From Pseudomonadaceae bacterium SI-3 (GTDB taxonomy: Bacteria; Pseudomonadota; Gammaproteobacteria; Pseudomonadales; Pseudomonadaceae), in assembly GCA_004010935.1 (NCBI GenBank), contig CP026511.1, positions 744,001-808,000 of the forward strand: 64,000 nucleotides of DNA. Reading direction: 5' to 3'. The notes beneath the pieces are model-generated. The model did not search any database. It was given only the letters and a program-made list of their open reading frames with translations, and was not told the origin of the DNA. Positions 9,989-18,558 of the stretch are shown in pieces (the first letter of the stretch is position 1; the number at the start of each line of letters is the position of its first letter). The translations under genes were made by a program, and so were the position numbers.

Positions 9989-10078
9989 GTGGAAAAGGCT
10001 TCGCCGTTTTCCACCCTACGGGTGCGCGACTGTCGAGTGTGCAGGAGTAGGGTGGAAGACCGCGACGCGTCTTCCACC
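9989..10078. repeat. Inverted pair of GTAG-headed REPs, copies 4 and 5
   Basis: On the minus strand GTAGGGTGGAAAA starts at 10019 and pairs with the copy of TTTTCCAC ending at 9989. On the plus strand GTAGGGTGGAAGA starts at 10047 and pairs with TCTTCCACC ending at 10078. The two units face each other in the gap between convergent paoC and the MFS gene, a usual position for REPs and a likely two-way transcript end. Confidence 0.7.
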
Positions 10079-10085
10079 GAGCCCG

Positions 10086-11312
10086 CTAATCCAGATCCCG
10101 ATGCAACTGGTCGCGATTGGCCAGCGTCGGGAACAGCTTCATCCAGGTACCGGTGATGATCAGCGTTCCGACGCCACCGATCACCACAGCCGGCACCGTG
10201 CCGAACCAGTGAGCCGTCAGCCCGGACTCGAATTCGCCGAGCTGGTTGGACGCGCCGATAAACAGACCATTGACCGCACTCACCCGACCGCGCATCGCGT
10301 CCGGCGTTTCCAGCTGCACGAACGCGCCGCGGATCACCATGCTGATCATATCCGCCGCGCCCAGCACCACCAGCACGCCCATCGAAAGCCAGAATGACGT
10401 CGACAGGCCGAAGGCGATGGTTGCCAGGCCGAACACGCCGACGGCGGCGAACATGACCCGGCCGACCCTTTTGTTGATGGGATAGCGCGCGAGCCACAGC
10501 GACATCAGCAGCGCACCCACCGCCGGTGCTGAGCGCAACAGCCCTAGGCCCCAGGGGCCGGTGAGCAGGATGTCCTTGGCGAACACCGGCAGCAGTGCCG
10601 TGGCGCCACCGAGCAGCACGGCAAACATATCTAGGGAAATGGCGCCGAGAATGTCCGGCCGGCTGCGGATGAAGCGCATGCCCGCGAGCAGGTTGTCCAT
10701 CGCCGGGCCGGTTTGCTTGGGCGGCGCCTGGCGTTTCGGCAGGCTCAGCATCAGGCTGCAGGCCAGGGCAAACAGCAGCGCCACCGGGCCATAGACCCAC
10801 AGCGGGCCGATGGCGAATAGCAGCCCGCCGAGCGCCGGTGCGACGATGGTGGCGGTCTGCATGGCCGATGACGACGCCGCTACGGCCGCAGGAAATAGTT
10901 GCGTGGGCACCAGGCTCGGTAATAGCGCCTGGGTCGCCGGCCCCTCGAACGCCCGTGCCGTGCCCAGCAGGAAGGCGAGCACGAAGATCATCTCGCGCGT
11001 CACGCCTAGCCCACCGGCCCCGAGTACCAGCGACAGGGCGATCAGCCCTTGCAAGCCCTGACACAGCGCCGCCACTCTTCGACGGTCGACGCGGTCAGCG
11101 ACATGCCCGGTCCAGAGAACGAACAGCAGGCGAGGGAAGAATTCGGCCAGGCCCACGAGACCGAGGTCGAGCACGCTGCCGGTCAGCTCGTACATGTGCC
11201 AGCCGATTGCAACCGCCAGCATCTGGAAGCCGCTGGCAGTGAATACGCGGGCGAACCAGAACTTGATGAAGGGGCGTTGGTGACGCAGCAGGAGTTTGGC
11301 GTGTGTGGACAT
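10086..11312 (-). CDS. MFS transporter, EntS/DUF894-type exporter
   Basis: 408 residues with 12 predicted hydrophobic spans. The N-terminal half contains WTGHVADRVDRRRV, the GxxaDRxxRR loop between spans 2 and 3, and GTARAFEGPATQALLPSLVP, typical of the EntS-like drug and siderophore exporter branch. The C-terminal half has ETPDAMRGRVSAVNGLFIGASNQLGEFESG, also characteristic. The start at 11312 (MSTHAKLLL) is used rather than the TTG at 11327. The substrate is unknown; the gene stands alone between repeats. Confidence 0.82.
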   Translation of the reverse strand: MSTHAKLLLRHQRPFIKFWFARVFTASGFQMLAVAIGWHMYELTGSVLDLGLVGLAEFFPRLLFVLWTGHVADRVDRRRVAALCQGLQGLIALSLVLGAGGLGVTREMIFVLAFLLGTARAFEGPATQALLPSLVPTQLFPAAVAASSSAMQTATIVAPALGGLLFAIGPLWVYGPVALLFALACSLMLSLPKRQAPPKQTGPAMDNLLAGMRFIRSRPDILGAISLDMFAVLLGGATALLPVFAKDILLTGPWGLGLLRSAPAVGALLMSLWLARYPINKRVGRVMFAAVGVFGLATIAFGLSTSFWLSMGVLVVLGAADMISMVIRGAFVQLETPDAMRGRVSAVNGLFIGASNQLGEFESGLTAHWFGTVPAVVIGGVGTLIITGTWMKLFPTLANRDQLHRDLD

Positions 11313-11478
11313 CAGGTCGAGGCGCAAGGTGGGCAGTGAGCCAGATTAGCATTCAGCCCCGGTGGCGCTGGGAGGCAATCTGCCTGCAGAAAGCCGAACG
11401 GAGTGGACGAGCGGCGTTTTGCTTTGGCCCGCCAGCAGTCGAGACTGGTGCTCTGGTGGGCTGGTGCTCTGGTGCTCT

Positions 11479-11548
11479 GGTGGGCTGAAGCCCACCCTAC
11501 GTAGAAGGATATACGTTGGCTTTTCCCGTAGGGTGGGCTTTAGCCCAC
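11479..11548. repeat. Inverted pair of GTAG-headed REPs, copies 6 and 7
   Basis: The 302-bp gap 11313-11614 holds no gene. A minus-strand unit occupies 11500-11479 (GTAGGGTGGGCT then AGCCCACC) and a plus-strand unit occupies 11528-11548 (GTAGGGTGGGCT then AGCCCAC). Just before them, 11446-11487 is a short imperfect tandem of the 8-mer TGGTGCTC/TGGTGGGC. The head is identical to the other REPs of the window. Confidence 0.75.
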
Positions 11549-11614
11549 GGTGGACGCGTGTTGGTATCTGTTGCGGGCTGGATTCACCGTGCGTACGCGA
11601 TCAGGCGTCGGGCT

Positions 11615-12004
11615 TCATTCAGGCAACAACCCGCGCTCTGCAAAGACCGCCTTGGCGGTCGCCATGCCGTTCAATGCTGCAGGAAAGCCGGCATAGACGG
11701 CCATCTGGATGATTACCTCGACGATCTGCTCCGGCGTGCAGCCGACGTTCAATGCGCCGTGGATATGCACCGCTAATTGCGGCTGGCAATGTCGCAGCGC
11801 CGTTAGCGCCGCGACTGTCGCAAGCTCACGCTGTGGCAGGTCGAGGCCAGGGCGCTGGTAGATATCGCCGAAGGGAAACTCGATGACGTAGCGGGCCAGG
11901 TCCGGTGCGATGGCTTGCAGGCTGTCGATGACCTTTCGGCCGGCCTCACCGTCGATCTCTTCGAGTTTGGCCAGGCCTTCGGTGTAGCGGGTGGATGCGG
12001 ACAT
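11615..12004 (-). CDS. Carboxymuconolactone decarboxylase-family protein
   Basis: 129 residues of the all-alpha CMD/AhpD-like fold, with the core [17 protein letters not shown] stretch (here [50 protein letters not shown] across about residues 58-105). There is no CxxC pair, so it is not an AhpD-type peroxidase; it resembles the YurZ/PcaC group. The start has AAGAGGAA upstream. The adjacent MerR-family gene and the 19-bp-spacer promoter between them suggest induction by reactive aldehydes or quinones, as for AdhR-controlled CMD genes in Bacillus. The enzyme reaction itself is unknown. Confidence 0.82.
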   Translation of the reverse strand: MSASTRYTEGLAKLEEIDGEAGRKVIDSLQAIAPDLARYVIEFPFGDIYQRPGLDLPQRELATVAALTALRHCQPQLAVHIHGALNVGCTPEQIVEVIIQMAVYAGFPAALNGMATAKAVFAERGLLPE

Positions 12005-12033
12005 GGAGCGTTCCTCTTGATTGGGAAGAGGAA

Positions 12034-12064
12034 AGCCTGAGGGTTGGAGTGGACTCTAGGTCAA
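12034..12064 (-). promoter_or_regulatory. MerR-type promoter with 19-bp spacer and operator dyad
   Basis: Reading the minus strand: -35 TTGACC (12064-12059), 19-nt spacer, -10-like CAGGCT (12039-12034). The spacer holds the perfect dyad GAGT-CC-ACTC (12056-12047). Overlong spacers with a central dyad are the hallmark of MerR-activated promoters, and the AGAGT-n2-ACTC core resembles NmlR/AdhR-type sites. The -35 overlaps the last codons of the merR gene; the start of the decarboxylase gene is 30 nt below the -10. Confidence 0.65.
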
Positions 12065-12438
12065 GGGGTTGTTTGTTGGCGGTACAGCTCGATCTTTGCC
12101 TGCAGCGCGGTCAGATGTTCGCGGTCGCGCTCCAGACGGTCCTGCAGTTTGGCTGCATGGACTTCGAGCAGCGCCTGCCGCGCCGCCAGAGTCGATTCGC
12201 CGCGTTCACGCAGATCGGCGTAGCGAATGATGTCGTCCAGCGCCATGCCGGTATCTTTGAGACGCAGGATGAAGCCGACCCATTCCAGATCGCGCGGGCC
12301 GTAGACGCGAAAGCCGCTGGCGTCCCGGGCGACATGGCGCAGCAGGCCGATCTTTTCGTAATAGCGCAGGGTGTCGGCGGAAAGGCCGGTTCGCGTGGCG
12401 AACTGTTGGATGCTCAGCCGAACCGGCGCTTCGCTCAT
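12061..12438 (-). CDS. MerR-family transcriptional regulator (NmlR/AdhR-like)
   Basis: 125 residues. Winged helix-turn-helix at the N-terminus (LSIQQFATRTGLSADTLRYYEKIGLL) with RYYE, GFRVYG and a following long dimerisation coiled coil (about 80-122). The only cysteines expected for metal sensing are absent, which suits the aldehyde/electrophile-sensing or ligand-free NmlR-like group less than the metal group; effector unknown. ATG 12438 overlaps the rlmG stop as ATGA, so translation is coupled to rlmG, while its presumed target follows 56 nt downstream. Confidence 0.85.
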   Translation of the reverse strand: MSEAPVRLSIQQFATRTGLSADTLRYYEKIGLLRHVARDASGFRVYGPRDLEWVGFILRLKDTGMALDDIIRYADLRERGESTLAARQALLEVHAAKLQDRLERDREHLTALQAKIELYRQQTTP

Positions 12439-13562
12439 GGCTTGATGGCTCGCAGGATGACGAACTTGGGCGTCGCCGCGACCTGCTCTACCTTGCCGAA
12501 CAGGCGCTTGAGCTTGAGGTGATAACCGAGGTGGCGGTTGCCGACAATCCACAGCTCGCCGCCCTTGGCCAGCGCCGTCTTGGCCTGGGTGAACATCCGC
12601 CAGGCGAGGAAATCACCGACCACTTGCTGCTGATGAAAGGGCGGGTTGCACAGCACCAGATCCAGCGAATCCATCGGCTGTTCGGCCAGCCCGTCGCCGG
12701 CCCGTATGTCGGCAGGGCGCTCGCCGAGGATGGCCAGCCAATTCTCCCGTGCCGACTGCACTGCCATGTAGCTCTCGTCCACGAACGTCATCTGCGCTTG
12801 TGGATTGCTCAGGGCGTAAACGATACCGAGCACGCCGTTGCCGCAACCCAGATCCGCGACACGCAGGTTGCCGAGCGCCTTCGGCAGGTGCGGCAGGAAG
12901 GCTCGGGTGCCGATGTCGAGGTCTTCCCGGCAGAACAGGTTGGCGTGGTTGATCAGTTCGACGGCTGGCTTATCGAGGTGATAGCGGGTCGGGTAGGGCG
13001 AGCGCGGTGCCGGCTTGTCGCTCGAAGTCGCGGTCAGCAGACGCGCTTTCTTCACCGCCAGCGAGGCTTGCATTGGGCCGATGTACTTCTCCAGCAGATC
13101 GCCCGCTGCACGCGGCAGGTGCTTGATCATCGAGCCGGCGATCACTTGGGCACCTGGCGCGAGTTGGCCATGCAGGCGGATCAGCTGTTCCTCCAGCAAG
13201 GCGAGCGTCTTGGGGACGCGAATCAGCACCCGGTCGAACGGCCCTTGAGGCACCTCACTGGCGGGCACGAAGCTCACCGTGTCAGCCGGTAGCGCGTTGC
13301 GTTGCAGATTTTTTTCCAGCGCCAGGTGCGCCAAGTGCGAATCGCCACTGCTGGTGACCTTCGCCTGCTTCGCCAGTGAACAGGCCAGGGCGCCAAAACT
13401 GTCGTTGAGGATCAGCACCCGCGTTGTCGCAGCCAAGCCTTGCTCGTGCAGCTGCGCCAATAGGTATTCGTCAGCCGCATCGAACGCCTGCAAGGGTTCG
13501 TTGGGCTGTTCCGGCTGGCGGATCAGATCGAGGCGTGCGTAGGCGGATTCGAGAATAGGCAT
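12435..13562 (-). CDS. rlmG: 23S rRNA (guanine-N2-1835) methyltransferase RlmG
   Basis: 375 residues, close to the 378 of E. coli RlmG. It carries an N-terminal degenerate Rossmann domain (about 1-190) and a C-terminal catalytic domain with VADLGCGNGVLGI (SAM-binding) and LVLCNPPFHQQQVV (NPPF catalytic motif). It methylates G1835 of 23S rRNA. The stop overlaps the MerR gene start. Upstream is a long palindrome shared with divergent fpr. Confidence 0.92.
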   Translation of the reverse strand: MPILESAYARLDLIRQPEQPNEPLQAFDAADEYLLAQLHEQGLAATTRVLILNDSFGALACSLAKQAKVTSSGDSHLAHLALEKNLQRNALPADTVSFVPASEVPQGPFDRVLIRVPKTLALLEEQLIRLHGQLAPGAQVIAGSMIKHLPRAAGDLLEKYIGPMQASLAVKKARLLTATSSDKPAPRSPYPTRYHLDKPAVELINHANLFCREDLDIGTRAFLPHLPKALGNLRVADLGCGNGVLGIVYALSNPQAQMTFVDESYMAVQSARENWLAILGERPADIRAGDGLAEQPMDSLDLVLCNPPFHQQQVVGDFLAWRMFTQAKTALAKGGELWIVGNRHLGYHLKLKRLFGKVEQVAATPKFVILRAIKP

Positions 13563-13605
13563 AAGAACTGGCGGTGTTTACATGCGTCAGAAAGGAGTAT
13601 CAAGG

Positions 13606-13749
13606 GTCCAGGCCGCGGAAAACTACCTGCGTTGGCAATACTGCGTTAGAAACAGCCTCAGAATGCTCATTTAGAACGCCTAAACTCCGCTTCTTCGGCT
13701 GTTTCTGCCTTGTTTTGCCTGCCTCGCCTACGTTTTCCGCGGCCCGGAC
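13606..13749. repeat. 144-bp nested palindromic element between rlmG and fpr
   Basis: Outer arms: GTCCAGGCCGCGGAAAAC (13606-13623) and its inverse at 13732-13749, 17 of 18 pairing. Middle arms: AGAAACAGCC (13648-13657) and inverse at 13697-13706, perfect. Inner arms: TTTAG (13670-13674) and CTAAA (13680-13684) around a 5-nt loop. The parts between pair loosely, so the whole unit can fold as one long hairpin. This is the design of ERIC-like or MITE-like intergenic repeats. It lies in the 223-bp divergent gap and ends 36 bp before fpr. Confidence 0.65.
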
Positions 13750-13785
13750 ACGCTGGTGTCCCCCGATGTCCGGAAGGAGCGAAGT

Positions 13786-14562
13786 ATGACCGTCAGCGAA
13801 GAGAAGTTCACCCGCCAGCGTCTGCTCGAGGTGCAGACGTTGACGTCCAGTCTGTTTACCCTGCGCACCACCCGCGACCCCGGTTTCCGCTTTACCGCCG
13901 GGCAGTTCGCCCGCCTCGGCGTTCGTAAGCCCAGCGGCAGTATCGTCTGGCGGGCGTACTCGATGGTATCGGCGCCCCATGATGAGTTTCTCGACTTCTT
14001 CTCCATCGTGGTGCCGGATGGTGAATTCACCAGCGAACTGAGTCGCCTCAAGCCCGGCGACGAGCTGCTGGTGGACAAACAGGCGTTCGGCTTTCTCACT
14101 CTTGATCGTTTTATCGATGGTCGGGATCTCTGGCTGCTGGGCACCGGGACGGGCATCGCGCCCTTTCTCTCGATCCTGCAGGACTTTGAGGTCTGGCAGC
14201 GCTTCGAGCGGATCATCCTGGTGTATAGCGCGCGCACCGCATCCGAGCTGGCCTATCAGGACCTGATCCGCGAGCTGCCGCAGCGCGATTATCTGGAAGG
14301 CCTCGGCTCGAAGCTGACCTATCTGCCGGTAGTGACCCGCGAGCAGATGCCCGGTGCGCTGAACGGTCGTGTCACCACGCTGATCGAGAACGGCGAACTG
14401 GAGCGAGCGGCCGATCTGCAGCTCGAGCCCGAACACTCGCGGATCATGCTCTGCGGCAATCCGCAGATGATCGAAGACACCCGCACCATCCTTAAAGCGC
14501 GCGACCTCAACCTGAGTCTGACCCGGCGTCCCGGCCAGGTAGCCGTGGAGAACTACTGGTAA
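13786..14562 (+). CDS. fpr: Ferredoxin--NADP reductase Fpr
   Basis: 258 residues, the length of P. aeruginosa Fpr. FAD motif VWRAYSMVSAP (RxYS), NADP motif GTGTGIAPFLS and the C-terminal VAVENYW that covers the flavin. It exchanges electrons between NADPH and ferredoxin or flavodoxin, with roles in oxidative stress and iron release from bacterioferritin. The start (MTVSEEKF) has GGAAGGAG 8 nt upstream. In other pseudomonads the divergent neighbour is the regulator finR; here it is rlmG, with a palindromic element between. Confidence 0.94.
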   Translation: MTVSEEKFTRQRLLEVQTLTSSLFTLRTTRDPGFRFTAGQFARLGVRKPSGSIVWRAYSMVSAPHDEFLDFFSIVVPDGEFTSELSRLKPGDELLVDKQAFGFLTLDRFIDGRDLWLLGTGTGIAPFLSILQDFEVWQRFERIILVYSARTASELAYQDLIRELPQRDYLEGLGSKLTYLPVVTREQMPGALNGRVTTLIENGELERAADLQLEPEHSRIMLCGNPQMIEDTRTILKARDLNLSLTRRPGQVAVENYW

Positions 14563-14680
14563 CGCGGCGTTGGAGGCGACTTGATACGGCCCTGGCTATC
14601 AGGCCTTCCCCCGCGCGGATCGTCGAGTCGATCTTGGAATGCTTGCCGGGCGGCGGGCCGCGAACTGACCCGCCGAAGGC

Positions 14681-15466
14681 TCAATCGGCTAATTCGTAGC
14701 GATCACGGCCGTTGCGCTTGGCCCGCAGCAGCGCCACGTCGGCGCGGTTGATGGCGCTCGAATAGTTTTCATCGGCTCTTAGCTGCGCCATGCCCAGACT
14801 CACCGTGACCGACAACGAGTCGTCATTGACGCGCACCCGCAGCTTGGCGACGGCTTCACGCAGACGCTCGATCACCCGGACCGCGCTTTCGGTGGAGGTC
14901 TCCGGCATCAACAGAAGGAATTCTTCGCCGCCCCAGCGGCCGCAGAGGTCATGCTCGCGGATCTCCGCCTCCATCACCCGCACCACTTCCATCAGCACGT
15001 TGTCGCCGACTTCGTGCCCGTAATCATCATTGATGGCCTTGAAGCGGTCGATGTCGACCATGACCACACACAGCGGCCGCGAGTAGCGCTTGGCCCGCTC
15101 GGTTTCTTCACGCAAGCGCTCGGTGAGCAAGCGCCGGTTGGCGATGCCGGTAAGGGCATCATGGGTAGAGGCTTCTTTCAGAGCGATATTCAGATCACGC
15201 AACATCGTCTGATAGCGATCGGAAATGCGAGCGACTTTCTCCAGCTGTCGGAGCTGCTTGTCGAAGCGTGCCGAGAGGGTCATTTCGCGGTCACGCACGA
15301 TGCTCTGGTATCCGTCAGAAACGCGGGCGATCCGTTCGATGCGGTTGAGTAGGCTGTGGTGTGCTTCCCACAACTGGCTCAGCGTTTCATGCAGTGGATG
15401 GCCTTGGTTCTGTGGATCGGACAGCGATTCCACAACCTGACTTTCCAGCGGATTCTGCCCGCGCAT
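14681..15466 (-). CDS. siaD: Diguanylate cyclase SiaD
   Basis: 261 residues. A coiled-coil N-terminus (about 20-95) precedes a GGDEF domain with VMVDIDRFKAINDDYGHEVGD and the active site GGEEF. An RxxD inhibitory site (REHD) lies five residues before GGEEF, so product inhibition is expected. In P. aeruginosa SiaD makes c-di-GMP for surfactant-induced aggregation and is switched on by binding unphosphorylated SiaC. It is the last gene of siaABCD, 9 nt after siaC. Confidence 0.93.
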   Translation of the reverse strand: MRGQNPLESQVVESLSDPQNQGHPLHETLSQLWEAHHSLLNRIERIARVSDGYQSIVRDREMTLSARFDKQLRQLEKVARISDRYQTMLRDLNIALKEASTHDALTGIANRRLLTERLREETERAKRYSRPLCVVMVDIDRFKAINDDYGHEVGDNVLMEVVRVMEAEIREHDLCGRWGGEEFLLLMPETSTESAVRVIERLREAVAKLRVRVNDDSLSVTVSLGMAQLRADENYSSAINRADVALLRAKRNGRDRYELAD

Positions 15467-15475
15467 AAGGACCTT

Positions 15476-15853
15476 CTAATCGTGGCTGAGGATCATGAAT
15501 GGAAAGGTGCAGTCTTCCTTGAACTCTTCGGCCAGTTCTACCACACGCTCGTTGCGGCGGTCATAGTGCCAGTTGACGGCCACCGCCTTTCCCTCTTGAT
15601 GGGCGGCTTCGAGCATGTCGAAGATGTCCATCACGGCCTTGATGCTGCTGGTATTGAGGTACAGCAGATGCAGTTCCAGGCGCAGCGGACGGCCGGCTTC
15701 GGCCAGGTAGCGTTCGATCCACTCGATGACCTGGTGGAACAGCTCGTAGGAATTTTCCGGGTAGGAGTCGCCTTGCATGGCGAGCACGCCGTTTTCCCAG
15801 TCGGACTGAATGGCTGGCGATGACTGGCTGCCGGCGATGGAGAAATCATTCAT
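15476..15853 (-). CDS. siaC: SiaC, activator of SiaD (DUF1987)
   Basis: 125 residues, STAS-like DUF1987 fold. Thr68 within LLYLNTSSIKAVMDIFDML is at the position phosphorylated by SiaB and dephosphorylated by SiaA in P. aeruginosa. Unphosphorylated SiaC binds the SiaD coiled coil and stimulates c-di-GMP synthesis. It stands between siaB (20 nt) and siaD (9 nt) in one operon. Confidence 0.92.
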   Translation of the reverse strand: MNDFSIAGSQSSPAIQSDWENGVLAMQGDSYPENSYELFHQVIEWIERYLAEAGRPLRLELHLLYLNTSSIKAVMDIFDMLEAAHQEGKAVAVNWHYDRRNERVVELAEEFKEDCTFPFMILSHD

Positions 15854-15873
15854 GTGCAGTTGGCTCTTGTAAG

Positions 15874-16419
15874 TCAGATGACCGCGCTCAGGCTGATGAA
15901 CGAGCGGCCGTTGGCGACGGTTTGCAGCGACGCTTTCAGTGGTTCGCTGGATTTGCGGGCGATGTCGATCAGGCCGAGTCCTGCGCCGCTGACACTGTTG
16001 TCTTCGCGTGGCTTGCGCAATTGTTCTTTGTAACGAGCCTTGAGTTGCGCCTTGTCCAGGCGGGCCAGCTCTTCGATGCTGGCGATCAGGGCTTCTCCAT
16101 CGGCTGTTTCGATCAGATTGCCGGCGGAGACTACATAGCGGCCGTCGGCATCGTTGCGTGCGACCACGACCGTGGCGCCCGCTTCCTGGTCGGCCCAGTT
16201 ACGGACCTTGGCGTAGTGGCGGATGTTCTGGGTCATCTCGATGTACACCGCAAAAACATCCATTGCCGACGACGGGTTGGCATGATCAGCGGCGAGGTAG
16301 TTACGCAGCGCATTGCCGATTTCCTCGATCAGGCTGCGCGAGATCGGGCCGTTGAAGCACAGCATGATCTGCTGCCGGTTGTAGCTTTCGCGCATGGCGA
16401 ACAGGTCAAGGGTTTCCAT
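15874..16419 (-). CDS. siaB: SiaB kinase of SiaC (DUF6272)
   Basis: 181 residues from METLDLFAM. The C-terminal GAGLGLIDIARKS resembles the G-rich lid of GHKL ATPases, as in anti-sigma-factor kinases, and EMTQNIRHYAKV supplies the conserved Asn-containing helix. SiaB phosphorylates SiaC on Thr68 and so lowers SiaD activity. The start at 16419 is preferred to an upstream frame that overlaps siaA. Second gene of the siaABCD operon. Confidence 0.9.
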   Translation of the reverse strand: METLDLFAMRESYNRQQIMLCFNGPISRSLIEEIGNALRNYLAADHANPSSAMDVFAVYIEMTQNIRHYAKVRNWADQEAGATVVVARNDADGRYVVSAGNLIETADGEALIASIEELARLDKAQLKARYKEQLRKPREDNSVSGAGLGLIDIARKSSEPLKASLQTVANGRSFISLSAVI

Positions 16420-16447
16420 GGGGCAACTCAACTCCGGTGGATGGCGC

Positions 16448-18439
16448 TCAATCGAAACGGAAACACAACATCGTAATGTCGTCACGCTGGGGGTAATCGC
16501 CCTGATATTCGTCCAGGGTCGCTTTGAACGCAGCACCCTGTTCGCCCATAGGGAGGCGGGCATGCCGCAGGATCATCTCGGCGAAGCGGCTGTTGCCGAA
16601 TCCATAGCCCAGCTCACCACCCGCCTGATCGAGGAAGCCATCGGTGGCCAGGTAGAAGGTTCGCCCAGGCTGCAACTCTACCTCAGCATTCTGATATTCG
16701 CCGATGCGTCGGTCGCCGATGGCGCGGCGCCCGGCTGGTAATTCGTCGAGGCGTTCGCCATCGCTGTAGTAGAGCGCGATCTTGGCGCCAGCATAAACCA
16801 CCAGACGACGCTGGAAGTCGACGTAGGCGAGGCCCACATCCATGTTGGTGGCGAGGGCGTGTTGGGTTGAGTCGTCGCGCAACATCTTGCGTACGATGCC
16901 ATCGGTACGCGCGAGGACGGCGGCTGGGTCGGCGTGCCCGGCGTCGGCAATTGCCTGTTCGATTGCAGCGTGAGCGAGCATGGTCATCAGCGCGCCGGGC
17001 ACACCATGGCCAGCGCAGTCGACCACGCCGAGCAGGCAACCTTGTTCGGTGGCGCGATAGACATAGAAATCGCCGCCAACTACGTCGCGAGGGTGCCAGA
17101 GCACGGCGTGGCGTTCGTCGAGGTCGGCCACCAGCTGGCGCTTGGGCAGGATGGCGTGCTGGATCAGGCTGGCGTAGTCGATCGAGTCGTCGATCTTTTT
17201 ATGTGCGGCGGCCATGTCGCGGTTGGCCTGCTGCAGTTCCCGCGTGCGCTCGTTGACGCGACTTTCAAGCTCGCTGGTGTGGCTATGGATTTTCAGCGCC
17301 ATGCTGCGAAACGCAGCGCTGAGTTCGCCGATCTCGTCATCCCGATCGATCGGCAGCGGCGCGTTGTATTGTCCAGCGGCGATAGCCTGGGCGCTCTTGC
17401 GCAGTTGCCGCAACGGGCTCAGCACACGACGATCGACCAGCCAGGCGCCGGCTGCAATCAGCAGCAGCAACAGCAGCAACACAGCACCGAGGGCGGGCAG
17501 CAGAGGCTTCAGCTCAATGACTTGGGCGGTTCGTAGATCCACAGCGCTGGTGACGAACCATTGCAGTTCCGGAATCCAGGTCAGGGCCAGCAGGCGAGGC
17601 TCGCCATCGAGGTTCGCCTTCAACGTGGCGGTCTCGCCAGGATGTTCGCGGCCGTAGCTCATGGCCTGGCGCAGCGCCTTGGCCTGGTCGATATCGTCGA
17701 GCAGGCCAAGCAGGCTGGTGGACAGCGAGCGGCCCTGCGAGGTGTCGGCGTTCAGGGTGACGAGGTTATGGTTGGGGTGGACCAGGATCGAGCCGTAGCT
17801 GTCGAGCACCATCGACTCGACGCCGGTCTTGTCTTCTTCGATGAACTGGGTGACGAACGCGTTCAGGCTGATCCCGGAGCCGACGATGCCGAGCGGGCGA
17901 CCGCCATCACGGACCACAATGTTGAACCAGATCTTCAGGTCGCCGCTGATGGCCGAGCGGTCGACATTGAGATGATAGGGCGCGTCCGAACGCAGGGTGG
18001 CATAGAACCACTCGTCTTCCGGCGCATCGGGCTTCATCTCATAGCGGGGCGCCTCGCTGGGAGGTTGCTGGTCGCCGTTGGAGTAGTAGCGATTGGAGGC
18101 TGCCGATGCGGCGAAGTAGGAGTGGTCACTGAGTGCCCGTTGATAGCCAGCCGCCTCGCGGAAAAATAATTCCCGCTTGACCGGATCATTCTCATCTAGC
18201 AGCCAGGCGCGGGTAATCTCCGATTCCGCCAGCCGCTGCGCCAGCGCCAGTTCCCGGGTGACCGGGGCGAACAGTCGTTCACGGTTGAGCTGAACCACGT
18301 TGCGCGCATAGGCTTCGCCAAAGCGGCTTTGCACGCCCTGCAATGCTTCGCGGCCAACCAGTACAGCCACTCCGATTGCCAGCAGGAAGGTCAATAGCAA
18401 CGCCAGCAGTGATTTGCCGCGTAATCCCAGTGCTGCCAT
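16448..18439 (-). CDS. siaA: SiaA membrane sensor with PP2C/SpoIIE-type phosphatase domain
   Basis: 663 residues from MAALGLRGKS, the size of P. aeruginosa SiaA. Transmembrane span about 11-30, periplasmic dCache sensor to about 300, second span (ALGAVLLLLLLLIAAGAWLV), HAMP (RRVLSPLRQLRKSAQAIAAG), a coiled coil, and a PP2C-like serine/threonine phosphatase with metal-binding Asp in DVVGGDFYV and VDCAGHGVPGALM. It dephosphorylates SiaC-Thr68 to activate SiaD. A longer frame to 18481 lacks a ribosome binding site, so it is not used. First gene of the operon. Confidence 0.92.
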   Translation of the reverse strand: MAALGLRGKSLLALLLTFLLAIGVAVLVGREALQGVQSRFGEAYARNVVQLNRERLFAPVTRELALAQRLAESEITRAWLLDENDPVKRELFFREAAGYQRALSDHSYFAASAASNRYYSNGDQQPPSEAPRYEMKPDAPEDEWFYATLRSDAPYHLNVDRSAISGDLKIWFNIVVRDGGRPLGIVGSGISLNAFVTQFIEEDKTGVESMVLDSYGSILVHPNHNLVTLNADTSQGRSLSTSLLGLLDDIDQAKALRQAMSYGREHPGETATLKANLDGEPRLLALTWIPELQWFVTSAVDLRTAQVIELKPLLPALGAVLLLLLLLIAAGAWLVDRRVLSPLRQLRKSAQAIAAGQYNAPLPIDRDDEIGELSAAFRSMALKIHSHTSELESRVNERTRELQQANRDMAAAHKKIDDSIDYASLIQHAILPKRQLVADLDERHAVLWHPRDVVGGDFYVYRATEQGCLLGVVDCAGHGVPGALMTMLAHAAIEQAIADAGHADPAAVLARTDGIVRKMLRDDSTQHALATNMDVGLAYVDFQRRLVVYAGAKIALYYSDGERLDELPAGRRAIGDRRIGEYQNAEVELQPGRTFYLATDGFLDQAGGELGYGFGNSRFAEMILRHARLPMGEQGAAFKATLDEYQGDYPQRDDITMLCFRFD

Positions 18440-18558
18440 GGTGACCGTGACCTTCCCTTGCGATTGCTGCCGGCCTGACATCCAAGTGTCGTGCCAAGCG
18501 TCGAAAAAGCGCGATTATCCGGTATTGGGCCAGTTGCCACCAGAGGCGCTTCGCCACA

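Noticed and set aside
11446..11487. Short tandem repeats of TGGTGCTC/TGGTGGGC
   Set aside because: Considered as CRISPR or satellite; units are 8-16 nt without unique spacers, and the last unit merges into a REP palindrome, so it is only local slippage.
14563..14680. Terminator between convergent fpr and siaD
   Set aside because: Only loose GC-rich pairing is visible, with no U-run on either strand.
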